Shown here piece after piece: positions 33,136-45,965 of a DNA stretch of 64,000 nt. Position numbers and translations under genes: made by a program. The notes under the pieces are model-generated. The model saw nothing but the letters and a program-made list of their open reading frames with translations, did not search any database and was not told where the DNA came from. The stretch is from Ampullaceana balthica (lineage: Eukaryota > Mollusca > Gastropoda > Lymnaeidae): contig CALYLW010000015.1 of the NCBI GenBank assembly GCA_944989445.1, forward strand, positions 62,001-126,000, in the 5' to 3' direction. Position 1 is the stretch's first letter; each line of letters opens with the position of its first letter.

Positions 33136-35136
33136 TGGTGCAGGGCATTGTAAATGTTGGTGTAGGGCATTGTAAATGTCGGTGTAGGGCATTGTAAATG
33201 TTGGTGTAGGGCATTGTGAATGTTGGTGTAGGGCGTTGTGAATGTTGGTGGAGGGCATTGTGAATGTTGGTGTAGGGCATTGTGAATGTTGGTATAGGGC
33301 ATTGTGAATGTTGGTGTAGGGCATTGTGAATGTTGGTGGATGGCATTGTGAATGTTGGTGGATGGCATTGTGAATGTTGGTGTAGGGCATTGTAAATGTT
33401 GGTGGAGGGCATTGTAAATGTTGGTGTAGGGCATTGTGAATGTTGGTGTAGGGCATTGTGAATGTTGGTGTAGGGCATTGTAAATGTTGGTGGAGGGCAT
33501 TGTAAATGTTGGTGGAGGGCATTGTGAATGTTGGTGGAGGGCATTGTGAATATTGGTATACGGCATTGTGAATGTTGGTATAGGGCATTGTGAATGTTGG
33601 TGTAGGGCATTGTGAATGTTGGTGTAGGGCATTGTGAATATTGGTGTAGGGCATTGTGAATATTGGTGTAGGGCATTGTGAATGTTGGTGTAGGGCATTG
33701 TGAATATTGGTGTAGGGCATTGTGAATGTTGGTGTAGGGCATTGTGAATGTTGGTGGAGGTCATTGCGAATGTTTGTATAGGGCATTGTGAATGTTGGTG
33801 TAGGGCATTGTGAATGTTGGTATAGGGCATTGTGAATGTTGGTGTAGGGCATTGTGAATGTTGGTATAGGGCATTGTGAATGTTGGTATAGGGCATTGTG
33901 AATGTTGGTATAGGGCATTGTGAATGTTGGTATAGGGCATTGTGAATGTTGGTGTAGGGCATTGTGAATGTTGGTGTAGGGCATTGTGAATGTTGGTATA
34001 GGGCATTGTGAATGTTGGTATAGGGCATTGTGAATGTTGGTGTAGGGCATTGTGAATGTTGGTATAGGGCATTGTGAATGTTGGTGTAGGGCATTGTGAA
34101 TGTTGGTGTAGGGCATTGTGAATGTTGGTGTAGGGCATTGTGAATGTTGGTGTAGGGCATTGTGAATGTTGGTGTAGGGCATTGTGAATGTTGGTGTAGG
34201 GCATTGTGAATGTTGGTGTAGGGCATTGTGAATGTTGGTGTAGGGCATTGTGAATGTTGGTGTAGGGCATTGTGAATGTTGGTATAGGGCATTGTGAATG
34301 TTGGTGTAGGGCATTGTGAATGTTGGTGTAGGGCATTGTGAATGTTGGTGTAGGGCATTGTGAATGTTGGTGTAGGGCATTGTGAATGTTGGTGTAGGGC
34401 ATTGTGAATGTTGGTGTAGGGCATTGTGAATGTTGGTGTAGGGCATTGTGAATGTTGCTGTAGGGCATTGTGAATGTTGGTATAGGGCATTGTGAATGTT
34501 GGTGTAGGGCATTGTGAATGTTGGTGTAGGGCATTGTGAATGTTGGTGTAGGGCATTGTGAATGTTGTTGTAGGGCATTGTGAATGTTGGTGTAGGGCAT
34601 TGTGAATGTTGGTGAAGGGCATTGTGAATACTGGTGTAGGGCATTGTGAATGTTGGTATAGGGCATTGTGAATGTTGGTGTAGGGCATTGTGAATGTTGG
34701 TATAGGGCATTGTGAATGTTGGTGTAGGGCATTGTGAATGTTGGTGTAGGGCATTGTGAATGTTGGTGTAGGGCATTGTGAATGTTGGTGTAGGGCATTG
34801 TGAATGTTGGTGTAGGGCATTGTGAATGTTGGTGTAGGGCATTGTGAATGTTGGTGTAGGGCATTGTGAATGTTGGTGTAGGGCATTGTGAATGTTGGTG
34901 TAGGGCATTGTGAATGTTGGTGTAGGGCATTGTGAATGTTGGTATAGGGCATTGTGAATGTTGGTGTAGGGCATTGTGAATGTTGGTGTAGGGCATTGTG
35001 AATGTTGGTATAGGGCATTGTGAATGTTGGTATAGGGCATTGTGAATGTTGGTATAGGGCATTGTGAATGTTGGTATAGGGCATTGTGAATGTTGGTGTA
35101 GGGCATTGTGAATGTTGGTATAGGGCATTGTAAATG
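33136..35136. repeat. 22-bp minisatellite, about 91 copies
   Basis: A unit of GGGCATTGTGAATGTTGGTG plus TA, with frequent GTATA/GTGTA and GGAG variants. The minus strand has several overlapping open frames up to 710 codons because the unit lacks stop codons in any frame. These are not genes. Variants are more diverse near the 33.1-33.7 kb end than at the 34-35 kb end, pointing to growth from the right side. Confidence 0.96.
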
Positions 35137-35326
35137 GATAAGTAAAATCTTAAAATTTACGTGAAATCAATTTCAGAAAAAAATGAACGATTTAAAAGTT
35201 CTATAGCACTTACTAAATTCAATTTTTTTAAAAATCGTCTTAGTGTATAAATAGTGTTTTGTTTTTTAAAGAAACAAAATCCCATCTACGACCTTCGTGT
35301 TTTAATGGTAGTCAAGTCTGTGTAAT

Positions 35327-36933
35327 CAGGGGCGCCCACAGCTTTGAAAAAAATGGACGCACACCTTCCCGTCTCCTATTGTCATTGATCAGCCCTTCTT
35401 AATCATATACTGCCAAATAAATGTCACCCATGCCATGACTCATATGTCTCATATTAGCAAAAGTACTCCAGCAAAACATAAAGCAAAACAGGCTTATTTT
35501 TAATCATGTTTTTCTATATCACCAATATTTCAAACATTTTACGCAAATAACGGGCTACAAACATAATCTAGCCTAAGTATATTTACCGTCATATACCATA
35601 CGTAAACACCTTGCTTGGCAAATCAGTCATCATTGTCAAGGGCAAACACAATTCTACGATGTGCTGTGGCATCGAAGTCTTTTATGACTTTAGTGACGTC
35701 AGGAAATATGTCGGTGTGAACATGCAGCAGCGCCAGAGCTGATAGTCGTTCTGATCCCATTTTTGAACGCATATAATTCTTCAGACGGCGGAGCGCCGAG
35801 AAGCTGCGTTCAGCTGTGGCGGATGTACCAGGCATCAATAAAAGTACATGAAAAACAGTGCAAATTTGGGTATAAATCCTTCGTGAGTAAAAAACAGTCT
35901 TGCAAAGACACGCCAGTGTTGCTGACTTCTTCAAGCGCAGAAAATTTGAACTTCCATCTCTCAAACTCTACATCAAGATCATCTGAATTAATGAATGCCG
36001 CATAAGCTTCCCGAATTTTATCCATGTCATCCTTAGTCAGACTGGATATATGTTGCGGCATAAGCATTTCTGCTGTCAAACGTCCTGTTGATGCACAAAT
36101 GCGGTCTTGAAGTTCTGTTATTAGGTGATCCAAAAAAGGAATTGTGAACATTTATTCTGAAGTAATCTTGCACCGAATTTGTCGGTCCCTGTGCATTTGA
36201 TCTGTACTGTTGTCTAGCAGTAACTCTTGGTGCTTTGACCTCAACATTCAATTTCTGTGCTAACTTGGAGGCCTCGTCAAACAATGAATTGCATAATTGC
36301 ATGAACCGTCATTGCTCCGTTTCAATTTCAGAAGGTCGATCAACTCCTTGCACTCACTAGAGGCACGAACTAAATTCTGATCCACAGACTGCAATGAGTA
36401 GGAAATCGGTTTCGTGTAGCGCAAGTAGTGATGAACAACGACAAGTGTATATATGAACTGAAAATTCTAGATTAATAATTGGAGACCGTTGGCTTTGACA
36501 GATGTTTGACGATCATGATCTTGAGTCAAACCGGCCAGAGTTTCAAGTATAATACAAATGTTCTCTTCAACCTTTGTAATGTTTCTTCATGTCGAGTCCA
36601 CTTTGTAGCACAGCATTTCTTAAGTCGTGTTGAATCTCCACCATGGCTTGAGTTTGTATATATATTTATAAGCTTGGCAGATGCTGTAATGAAGTTCACA
36701 GTTTCACTGACCGTGTTGTACATATTTCTAACACCGCCCTCACTGCAAGTGTTCACAAATTGTAAGGGGAACTCTTAAATTTGATATTTTTCATTTTGTT
36801 ATTTGCTTTTAACATTTAATTTAATAATTGAGCTCCGTGGTGCGGCGCTAATTGACTTTTATAAACAAATATTAATTTTGTAAATTTTAGTGGACGCACG
36901 TGCGTCCAGTGCGTCACGCTGCGGGCGCCCCTG
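35327..36933 (-). mobile_element. hAT transposon with perfect 8-bp target duplication
   Basis: The inverted ends are CAGGGGCGCCCACAGC on the left and GCTGCGGGCGCCCCTG on the right. The 8-bp TGTGTAAT at 35319-35326 and again at 36934-36941 is an exact target duplication of hAT length. It holds a broken transposase on the minus strand, and lies at the left edge of a 45-bp minisatellite whose unit contains the target sequence. At 1.6 kb it is shorter than a complete hAT element, consistent with loss of the N-terminal half. Confidence 0.93.
35623..36756 (-). pseudogene. hAT transposase remnant (ZMYM1-like type), frameshifted
   Basis: Read on the minus strand from right to left, fragments give STRLKKCCATKWTRHEETLQ, then after a gap RYTKPISYSLQSVDQNLVRA, LCNSLFDEASKLAQKLNVEV, LYPNLHC and finally SATAERSFSALRRLKNYMRS followed by KMGSERLSALALLHVH. 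The last two are the hAT dimerisation motif. At least three frame changes separate the fragments and the N-terminal zinc-finger and first catalytic parts are absent. The product would be nonfunctional. Confidence 0.88.
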
Positions 36934-37197
36934 TGTGTAATACATGTAGCTCAATTTTGAGACCGTTGCTGTCAAGTCTGTGTAATACATGTAGCTCAAT
37001 TTTGAGACCGTTGCTGTCAAGTCTGTGTAATACATGTAGCTCAATTTTGAGACCGTCGCTGTCAAGTCTGTGTAATACATGTAGCTCAATTTTGAGACCG
37101 TTGCTGTCAAGTCTGTGTAATACATGTAGCTCAATTTTGAGACCGTTGCTGTCAAGTCTGTGTAATAAATGTAGCTCAATTTTGAGACCGTTGCTGT
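36934..37197. repeat. 45-bp minisatellite, about 6 copies
   Basis: A unit of TGTGTAATACATGTAGCTCA plus ATTTTGAGACCGTTGCTGTC and AAGTC. One orphan piece of the unit (GTCAAGTCTGTGTAAT) lies at 35311-35326 on the far side of the hAT element, so the transposon split the array at its left edge. Confidence 0.95.
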
Positions 37198-37839
37198 GTA
37201 AGTACCAGGCCAGAGACGGAGGGAAATTGCTGGTGGGGAGTTGGGCGGTGGTGGGCTCGTTGTTGCAAATGTCACGAGACAATGAGTGGCTTATGCCCCC
37301 TGACAGTCACTGGCTGAGGTTAGAAACTCTAAGAGGATGGGGGTAAGGTGGGAGTTAAGTGAGGATGGGGGTAAGGTGGGAGTTTCGTGGCAGATGGTAG
37401 TGAATGTTGAACTGGAAATAATAGAGTTCCACCAGTTATGGTTCTTTTATCACTCACAACGTTGCCAGGAGTTTTAAAGCTAATAATAATAGTGTTACAC
37501 CAATTTAATTATAGCAGACATCGCTTAAATAGCGCCACATCTACACTTCATATAACATTGGTTAAAAAAAAATTGAGCCCAAATTGTAACTTATTTTTTC
37601 AATCTGTAATAGATAACAGTCTTTGTTGGCGTCAAATGATAGTTGGATTCTCACACTGTCGTAGCTGGGGACCGTGTTCCTAAAATGTCATCTATTCAAT
37701 GGTGTGATCAAAATGTCATTTGCTGAGTCAGAGACCGATATTGTCTTATGATTTATGGGGTCGTATGTCCAAAATGTCATTTGAGAAGTTGTGTTCTTGA
37801 TTTAACTGCCACTTTCATGTCCCTTTAATTTTGTGTAAT
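37198..37839. other. intergenic, nothing recognised
   Basis: Includes a two-copy repeat of GGATGGGGGTAAGGTGGGAG near 37334-37385. No gene or mobile element could be supported. Confidence 0.5.
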
Positions 37840-38488
37840 GGTTCATTACTATAGAGGTTCATTACTATAGAGGTTCATTACTATAGAGATTCATTACTAT
37901 AGAGGTTCATTACTATAGAGGTTCATTACTATAGAGGTTCATTACTATAGAGGTTCATTACTATAGAGGTTCATTACTATAGAGGTTCTTTACTACACAG
38001 CTTCATTACTATAGAGGTTCATTGGTTCATTACTATAGAGGTTCATTACTATAGAGGTTCATTACAATAGAGGTTCATTACAATAGTGGTTCATTACTAT
38101 AGAGGTTCATTACTATAGAGGTTCATTACAATATTGGTTCATTACTATAGAGGTTCATTACTATAGAGGTTCATTACTATAGAGGTTCATTACTATAGAG
38201 GTTCATTACTATAGAGGTTCATTACTATAGAGGTTCTTTACTACACAGCTTCATTACTATAGAGGGTCATTGCTATAGAGGTTCATTACTATAGAGGTTC
38301 ATTACTATAGAGGTTCTTTACTACACATCTTCATTACTATAGAGGTTCATTGCTATAGAGGTGCATTACTATAGAGGTTCATTACTATAGAGGTTCTGTA
38401 CTACACAGCTTCATTACTATAGAGGTTCATTGGTTCATTACTACAGAGGTTCATTACTACAGAGGTTCATTACTACAGAGGTTCATTA
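37840..38488. repeat. 16-bp minisatellite, about 40 copies
   Basis: A unit of GGTTCATTACTATAGA, mostly exact. A longer block that includes TTCTTTACTACACAGCTTCA recurs four times (near 37986, 38232, 38312, 38394), so the array has amplified blocks of units as well as single units. Confidence 0.96.
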
Positions 38489-40523
38489 TTTGACCAAAAC
38501 TAAAGACATCCATCTCTCATCAGTTATGGTGAATCAAAACAAAAACATTAGAAAACAAGAACATAAAAAAATGACACGAAATAGATCAATGTAAAACAAA
38601 ACATTGAGAAAGATCGATGATCGATCAGCCGCCGGGAAGGACACCATCTGTTTTCAGCTATAAACTAATGCCACAAATTAATAATGAGAGAAACATTTTA
38701 TAATTATAATAACAGGCAAATAATCAATGCATTTTTAAATACTCTTAAGAAGAAAAACTTTTAAGTGGTGTATTGTTTAGTGTTTCCTTCGTTGTCTTCT
38801 ATAGCGACCTTCCTTCCAGCGATTATCCTTACAGTTACGCCAAGAATCCCCCCTCTATATAGCCCACCACCCTTTAAGTCCATCTTCCGTCAGTGATTTT
38901 CCCTCTTGGTTATGTTAACTGCCCCCCCCTTTCCCTCCCCCATCCATCCCCTCCCCTGTAAGTTTCATTCCAGAAATGTCAGATCGGATTGTTCTCAAGT
39001 TTACGGAAGTTGAAATCTCGTCACGTCGCTTGACTTCCGGTCTGCCAGAAATCAATTGCCCCTACAACGCAGACCCATGACGTCATGAAAAGCAAGGTGA
39101 GAGACGACGCTAGCAATTGGTCAGTCAGATAACTATTAATAGATCTCCACGTAATCACAAAACAATGTAGAACATAACGATATCTCCATGTGTGAATCTG
39201 ATGAAATACAAATTTTAACACAAAAAAAATCATGAAAGACAGCTTTACCCTTCAATGAGAATCAATGTCTCCAGCAACATTTGTTTAATCCTGGACCTGG
39301 ATACCATAAACGTCTATTGAATAAAAATTATTTAAGATTTAATGATTTCTACTAAATCACAAATACACAGTGAAGGAGTAGTAAAGTCATTCGATGGAAA
39401 ACCTTTCATAATAGTTTATAAATCCCAACTTTTATAGTTTTATGACAAGTCTAAATCCCTATCTTTGTTTCGCTATCAGTTGGTCTTTCCGCTACTTTCT
39501 TCAACAGCACCAGAAATCTCTATTCAAATCATCCTTTCTATTTTATTCTTTTCCAACTTAATTTTTAACTGGAGAATTTTAACTCAAACCAAGGAATGGT
39601 TTAGCCGATTGGAAGGGGCTGCTTTGCTTTCTCTCCCTTTAGCACAAAAGCCTCAATAAATAAAGTATTTTTGATAACTTTATTTTTGTCCAAAACCTAT
39701 GGAAGTATGCCTATGAATGTAATAAATATCATATTTTAAAAAACCCAACATATTTCATGCGTCATTGATTAATTTCACGTGGTTTATGGTTTCACACGTG
39801 TCTACTGTAATGACATGCCATGTTTGATTTCATGAGTAGCTACAACAATTATATTTTTGTGTTCAGAGTAAAACATGACCTTTGACCTGAACCATAAGTA
39901 ATCTAACATATGTCACCATCTATGTAGAGTTCGCAATATTCTATTTTTAACATCCAATTAATTGTTTATGTCATTCCTATTTATAGCAATCCGTTTTACC
40001 AGCGCAACAACACATTTCATCACACACACACAACAAAGATCGCAACACACATTACACCACATAATACAAACACACCATTCTTTATGTTATCTAATGACAC
40101 ATACCATCATCCCCAGAACAATTTGGTTTTCTGACGAAATTTACAACTTGCACTATTCTCTATTTGGTAAATTCCAAGCTTAAACATAAAAGGGAGGCCA
40201 TAAAGGATTTTACACGTTGAGACATTAAAAAATTAGATCGCCTCCCTTGATTAGAAAAAAAACCGACAACTTTTAATTTTGTTTTTAAATTAAAATATTC
40301 GCTGTTTAAAAAAACACTTCATTTCACAATAGGAAAAATAATGGATGAGGATTCAAGAAATTTTTTTACTTAGTGTTGACACACCCCGGGTGAGATTGAA
40401 CAGCTGTTACCTTACAAACAATTAAAAAATAGTATGCGAGAATACATCACCAAACAAAGAACAAAATGTTGCCCTGTTATAAGCTCCTCCCTCCCCAACA
40501 CTATGGCAGTTACATTTATGCTG
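38489..40523. other. intergenic, nothing recognised
   Basis: About 2 kb of single-copy-looking DNA. A 64-codon open frame (39465-39659) and a few others show no domain. A short pyrimidine-rich stretch at 38848-38960 is the only compositional feature. Confidence 0.5.
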
Positions 40524-41158
40524 TTGGTGCATTGGTTCCCAAACTTTTTCGACCCACGGACCTCTTTTATAGTATCTTCGGTTCACTCATTCTCTTATGT
40601 GTTGTAAGAAACAACTGTTATTAATTTTTTTTTCAATGGAATGCTACAGTAAAGCACCATTGAATAATTATTTGATGATAGGATACAATTTAGGTAAATA
40701 TAACTCCCCTTCACATTGAAAATTACCCAACCTTGCAACCCTCGTAGATTCAATTTAAAAACGTATATTTTTCTGACCTACTTGCAGGAATTCCGCATTT
40801 CTCACGCATCAAACTTGACCTTTCAACAAACCAAGAATTTTGATTGGTTATAGCTGTGGAAATTACCGTAGTTCCACTACCTTTTCTAGGTAAAACAACA
40901 TTGTATACATGAATGATAGCACCTAAGATGGTAATTAATTATTGGAAAAGGCATTCAGATAATATTCTTATTTATTGTTATTTATTTTAATTTCCATAAT
41001 AATAAAAATTGATCTCAATTTTATTATTTTATATTAAACCTTGCGCGGACCATCTGACGTTGTTCAGGGACCACAAAATCAATTTTAATTTTCAACAGAC
41101 CCCCTAAATGGTACCGGGAACCCCTGTACGCATCACTTTGGTAACCACTGTTCTAGTG
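40524..41158. mobile_element. hAT-like non-autonomous element (CAGTGGTTCCCAAA type)
   Basis: The left end is CATTGGTTCCCAAACTTTTT and the right end GGTAACCACTG, in the orientation expected of the widespread CAGTGGTTCYCAAAC-ended hAT elements. Just inside, CGACCCACGGACCTCTTTTA and, at the right, CAACAGACCCCCTAAATGGT keep the family look. There is no transposase reading. The flanking 8-mers (TGTTGGTG, TTCTAGTG) match at only five positions, so the copy is old. Confidence 0.6.
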
Positions 41159-41251
41159 TAAAATGTCAACTTTGGGAATTTACCATTCGGGGACCTGAAA
41201 CACAAGTCAACGTCATGCTTATCTGACCCCTCACCTCTTCTGACCCCTCAC

Positions 41252-41530
41252 CTCTTATCTTATCAATACAGACGCTCCTTCTATGCAGAAGATAGTTGCG
41301 TCCACAGACCATGACAGATGAGCTGTTGGCAAGTGATGCAGCGTTCACAGGCCACGGCTTTGTGGGTTCCACGCATTACCCAGCCGCCTAACTACATGTA
41401 GTGTTAGGTACCCATTCGGAGCGGGGTGACTCAGGGACGCCCCGGGAACAAATCCTTGCCTTGACATGGATTCGAACCCGTGACCATCGGTACGCCAGTC
41501 GAGCGCGCTGCCACTTGACCACCCTGACCT
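41252..41530 (-). mobile_element. tRNA-derived SINE, family 1, copy c (inverted, most complete)
   Basis: The reverse complement starts GGTGGTCAAGTGGCAGCGCG (A box), then GATGGTCACGGGTTCGAATC (B box), GGGTACCTAACACTACATGT, GTGGCCTGTGAACGCTGCAT, and the tail CTATCTTCTGCATAGAAGGA followed by a GATAAGATAAGA run. It is the best-preserved of three copies and defines the family consensus in this window. Confidence 0.9.
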
Positions 41531-41670
41531 TTCACCTCATCTGACCCCTCACCTCATCTGACCCCTCACCTCATCAACTGTTAACATCAATCTGATTGTG
41601 CTTGTTTTGTTTTGATTTCTCATCAACCTGTGGATTCAAATTTTAACAAACAACAAACATGAATATGTGA

Positions 41671-41950
41671 ACCAATCAACCAGATGTATTGATGACATCT
41701 GCCAGGTAACAACCAATCGACCCGATGTATTGATGACATCTGCCAGGTAACATCCAATCGACCCGATGTATTGATGACATCTGCCAGGTAACAACCAATC
41801 GACCATATGTATTGATGACATCTGCCAGGTAACATCCAATCGACCCGACGTATTGATGATATCTGCCATGTAACAACCAATCAACCAGATGTATTGATGA
41901 CATCTGACAGGTAACATCCAATCAACCAGGTGTATCGATGACATCTGCCA
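41671..41950. repeat. 41-bp minisatellite, about 6.8 copies
   Basis: A unit of GATGACATCTGCCAGGTAAC plus ATCCAATCGACCCGATGTAT and T. Units alternate CATCCAATCGACC with CAACCAATC variants. Three overlapping minus-strand frames come from the repeat and are not genes. Confidence 0.95.
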
Positions 41951-43225
41951 TCAAAACGCCTGGTCTCAAATAATATTTATGATCGCGGACGTTAAGTAAC
42001 CCCCACCCCATTTCCCCGAAATGCCTGGGGATCTGAGCGCTGAATCAGACGAGAACTTTTGCGTCTAATTTGGAGATAAATAACTAATCAAAGATCTAAG
42101 TGCTGTAATTACTAAGAGAGGGTAACTTCAGATTAATTTAAAGTTTAATTCTAATCCACATAAAGACGCAGGAAATTAGAGAAAGAAAAGATGGGACGAG
42201 AATACAGAGCGACAGACAAGAGAGTGCATTGAAATGAGTTGCTATTGTACAATTCTTCATGGTCATGTTTTGTTCTAAATCTGCTGATTCATTCCTCACC
42301 GGCGTGAGGTGAGTGTTGACAATGTTATAAATAGGAGAATGACGTCCAGTGAACTCAGCGGCGGAGAGCTTGGGTGGGTCAGCAACGCCAAAAACTGCTC
42401 TCACACCAATCGTTTCCTTGTTTTTAACTGCAAGTGATCGATTTTCTTGTGGATTGTTAAACTAGAATCTTCAGTCTAGTAATAGGAGAGTTGATCAGAA
42501 TAAAGATGTTCATGAACACACTCCCCAAAAATATCAAAGTCTTTGTGTCAACATGTTTCTGGTCATTAACTGTTGGATGCCTTGATGGTCACCTGAACAC
42601 TCATCAGGGGCGGACTACAAGTGAAGCCTGGAGCTTGAGAAATAGCATCCGTTTGGGTTGGTCCATTTCAAGGTACCCCGCCACTGGATTGCTTTGGTCT
42701 CTTGTAGAAAAATTATTACAGCTTAATAACTCCCTGTGAGATGGTTTATGTCAATACACCCCCCTCCCCTCCCCTCTTCTTGTCTTATCTTATCTGTTAT
42801 CTTATCCTTCTATACAGAAGATTATTGCGTCCTACTCTTATCAACGGTTTATAACCAGTCTAGCATTTAATTAGAGTTTTAAATGTCGATAGAGATTTGC
42901 TTTTCCTCGTTTCCGGGCGGGAAGAGCGAGAATTTTTATGTGTTTTTTCTTGCATACAGATAAGTAAAGCACTTCTGTCCATATGTTTACAAAATGTAAA
43001 CGCGTTTCACACGTCCATTTTTTCCCCTCCTTTTTTCCCTTTTAAAAAACGTATATTATAGTTTCTTGTTTCCATGGACGTTGTCACTCGTGGAGTAGAA
43101 ATGGGGATACCGTGTCAAGGGTATGCGACTCGAAATGTTCAGCCGATGGCAGAGCTTTTGAAGGGGAGCGGTACGCCTCCAAAATTAACCCTTCTGTAGC
43201 ATCACTCACCTGGCTGCCCCGGAGA
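41951..43225. other. intergenic with a SINE tail, no supported gene
   Basis: An inverted SINE family 1 tail (TTATCTTATCCTTCTATACA then GAAGATTATTGCGTCC) lies at 42785-42832. Two open frames (42138-42404 minus, 42491-42739 plus) have no recognisable domain or splice support. Confidence 0.55.
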
Positions 43226-43640
43226 CAGCTGACATGAGGTCATCAGATATTTTTGGACACAGTACTGGGTATTGCACCATCCCTTACTTTGATGACCTAA
43301 CGTGTTGGACCATTCCGTGTTGGACCATCCCGTGTTGGACCATCAATATCATCTACTTTTGTACTGCACCGTAGATGACATGAGGTCAACAGATGCTTGT
43401 CGACACAGTACTGGGTATTGCACCATGCCTTACTTTGATGTCCTAACGTGTTGGACCATTCCGTGTTGGACCATCCCGTGTTGGACCATCAATATCATCT
43501 ACTTTTGTACTGCACCGTAGATGACATGAGGTCAACAGATGCTTGTCGACACAGTACTGGGTATTGCACCATGCCTTACTTTGATGACCTCCCGTGTTGG
43601 ACCATCCCGTGTTGGACCATCAATATCATCTACTTGATGT
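43226..43640. repeat. 146-bp tandem repeat with nested 15-bp repeat, about 2.8 copies
   Basis: The outer unit runs from GACATGAGGTCAACAGATGC to TGTACTGCACCGTAGAT. Inside it, a 15-bp CGTGTTGGACCATCC-type unit occurs three times in the first two outer copies and twice in the last. The inner number therefore varies between outer copies. Confidence 0.93.
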
Positions 43641-45128
43641 TCTCTTTGACAGGACCAGGGGAGGCAAACATGATCCCCTGGCTTCAGTGTCAACATCGGT
43701 GCTCACCCATGACACGTGCAGACCAGTCCACTTCTTCCAACGACAGGGGTTCTAAGAATATAATTCAAAATGTACCCTAGGCCATCTACATAATGTGGGT
43801 TTAGAGGCGATCGAAAAATGGTATTACTATTCCATTGTTAATTTTGTAAATATAATTGTACATATCTAAACTCGTAAATATCTTTTTAGAAATCATGATT
43901 TTGGGGTATATCAAAAATTAAACTATTTATTTTGATCAAATGTTTCATCATTTCATTACTTTCAATTTCTACAAAAGCACACAAGTGTGACAGCACATTT
44001 TCAATTTCATTATAAAGTTCATTACGTTTATGGTATACACTACGTCATCGCTTGTATCCCCCGCCCCGAATTGTTTCCCTTCAAAGAAACATCACGCTTT
44101 TCGGCTACTCTCTTTTGGTTTGAGACTCACAAAATATTTGACCCCACCCCCTCCCTCAATCACATGAACATGTCATGACAACAACACCATGAACTTAACG
44201 CTGACAGGAACCAGGTTTGCGCATTTGACATAGGATCAGACGCCGGCCGCGCGAGGTGAGTCAACGACGCACGCGCCTGTCTCTCCCGTGGACTCACGGA
44301 CTCACCTAGGCGTCTCCTCCACACAGTTTTTTAAACCAGATTTTTTTATTTGATCACACAGAAGGCGATTGATATTTCCAAATGTGTCTGCCAATCACGT
44401 ATCAGACCGTCATGTACATACACTTTAGGTTGCTACAAAATTGTGATTACTTTTGGATCTGTTGAAAGGGTGAGTAGTCCATAAATCTGTCGAGTAGGTT
44501 CTAAACCTGTGAAATATGCTTTAGACCTATCACGTAGGCTCAAAACATTAAAGTAGGTTGTAAACTTATCAAGTTATAAACATATTCAAGAAGTTTATTA
44601 TATTGTAAAACAAAGCGTTGAAAAATAAGACGAATGAATATTGTAATGTAACTTTTTGAGTTATTTGCCCTTAGTAGAAGATTTAATGGTTTAATTTTTT
44701 TTCAACAAAAGAAGTCGGGAAAGAGTGGAGTGAGGTTAGAGATACGAATGGGGGTGTGCCGCGTTCATACCATGTCGTATACTGTGACCTTTCAACACAA
44801 TTATATTTGAATTTGATTTTACAAAATGCAAAATTACTTTACTAAATTTTTCTGACAACTTGAAATGTAGGTCTCTTGCGTGTCACTGATAACTTCACTT
44901 GTAGATCTCCTTAGAAACTCCGTCAAGTTTGACTTTGTACAGAGCCACCCCAACCCTCACTTCAATGGTTCAGCTTCCAGTCATTCAATAATGTCAGGGG
45001 TCATTTTGGCTGAGGTCCTGTTGTCGGGGGCCGATTTTCGGGGATCTTTTTATTAGGAGCCTATTGCAGGGGCCACGTTTTCGGGGCCATATTGAACGTA
45101 GACATTTCCCGTGAGTCCGTCTGAAGAG
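43641..45128. other. intergenic, nothing recognised
   Basis: A GC-rich patch at 44240-44320 (GACGCCGGCCGCGCGAGGTG) stands out from the AT-rich surroundings and contains several CpGs, but I found no adjoining gene start. Confidence 0.5.
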
Positions 45129-45225
45129 GCCCAATTGTCTTGACCCAATTGTCTTGACCCAATTGTCTTGACCCAATTGTCTTGACCCAATTGTCTTGAC
45201 TCAATTGTCTTGACCCAATTGTCGG
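45129..45225. repeat. 14-bp minisatellite, about 7 copies
   Basis: A unit of CCCAATTGTCTTGA, very homogeneous, with one CTCAATTG variant. Flanking GGGGGCCGATTTTCGGGG and CAATTGTCGGGGTCCGATT suggest it grew from a longer imperfect repeat. Confidence 0.93.
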
Positions 45226-45965
45226 GGTCCGATTATTGTGTGCCGTATAAACGAAAACTTGCGTTCAAAGGAGACTGAAGTTGCTGTATGGAGCTAGAAT
45301 CTAAATCCTTTCAGCTTGAGAAACTTTACATGACGCTGGGACAGATGTTATTGTTGTTGTTGTTTTAATTGGTTCTTTTTAAAGCATGACTGTGGTGTGC
45401 GTCACTAACGAAACAAAACAACTATGTTAATCTTCCATTCGGGACTACCATTTCATTTAATTGAAGTTTGTTTTTTTTTAAATACGCAAGTGAGAGCATA
45501 AAAATTTCTATAAATTCTACATTTCTATAAATTGTACAAAGTGGAGAATAATGCGTCCAAATGACATAACATTGAAATAATGTCAGCAACAGCTCAACAA
45601 GACACAAGCTCCGCCTAGTCCTCAACACCACCCGTATCCCCAAACACACACATTTAAACACATACACACAAGAAATCAATCACAAATAACCGCATTAAGT
45701 CGTGACAAAACATTCCGTTGACTGGCCGCGCTCAGGTCTGACCGTCTTACGTGGCTGTGACATCACTGACACCCTGAGACAGGGGCTCTCAAACATATTT
45801 GTTCCCGACCCCTTGTTGACGCTGACAGCAATGTCATGGTAAGAGATGAGACCCACGGGGCAGTTGACATTGACAAGAAACGAATATTAGTGTGGTAAAT
45901 TCAGTCTGCTCATAATTTGTGTTGAAATTTTTATTTCGGACAACGATTTAAAGTTTTAAAAATAA

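Noticed and set aside
32974..35128. Minus-strand frames of 211 to 710 codons repeating PYTNIHNALHQHSQC
   Set aside because: By-product of the 22-bp minisatellite, open in all three minus frames. Only the part from 33120 downward, outside the array, looks like a possible exon.
42138..42739. Two open frames of 88 and 82 codons on opposite strands
   Set aside because: No domain, no convincing splice sites and no repeat content. They fall within the number expected by chance in a window this long.
45770..45815. CAGGGGCTCTCAAACATATT resembling a hAT end
   Set aside because: Only one end is visible and the match to the CAGTGGTTCYCAAA type is loose. No partner end or target duplication was found.
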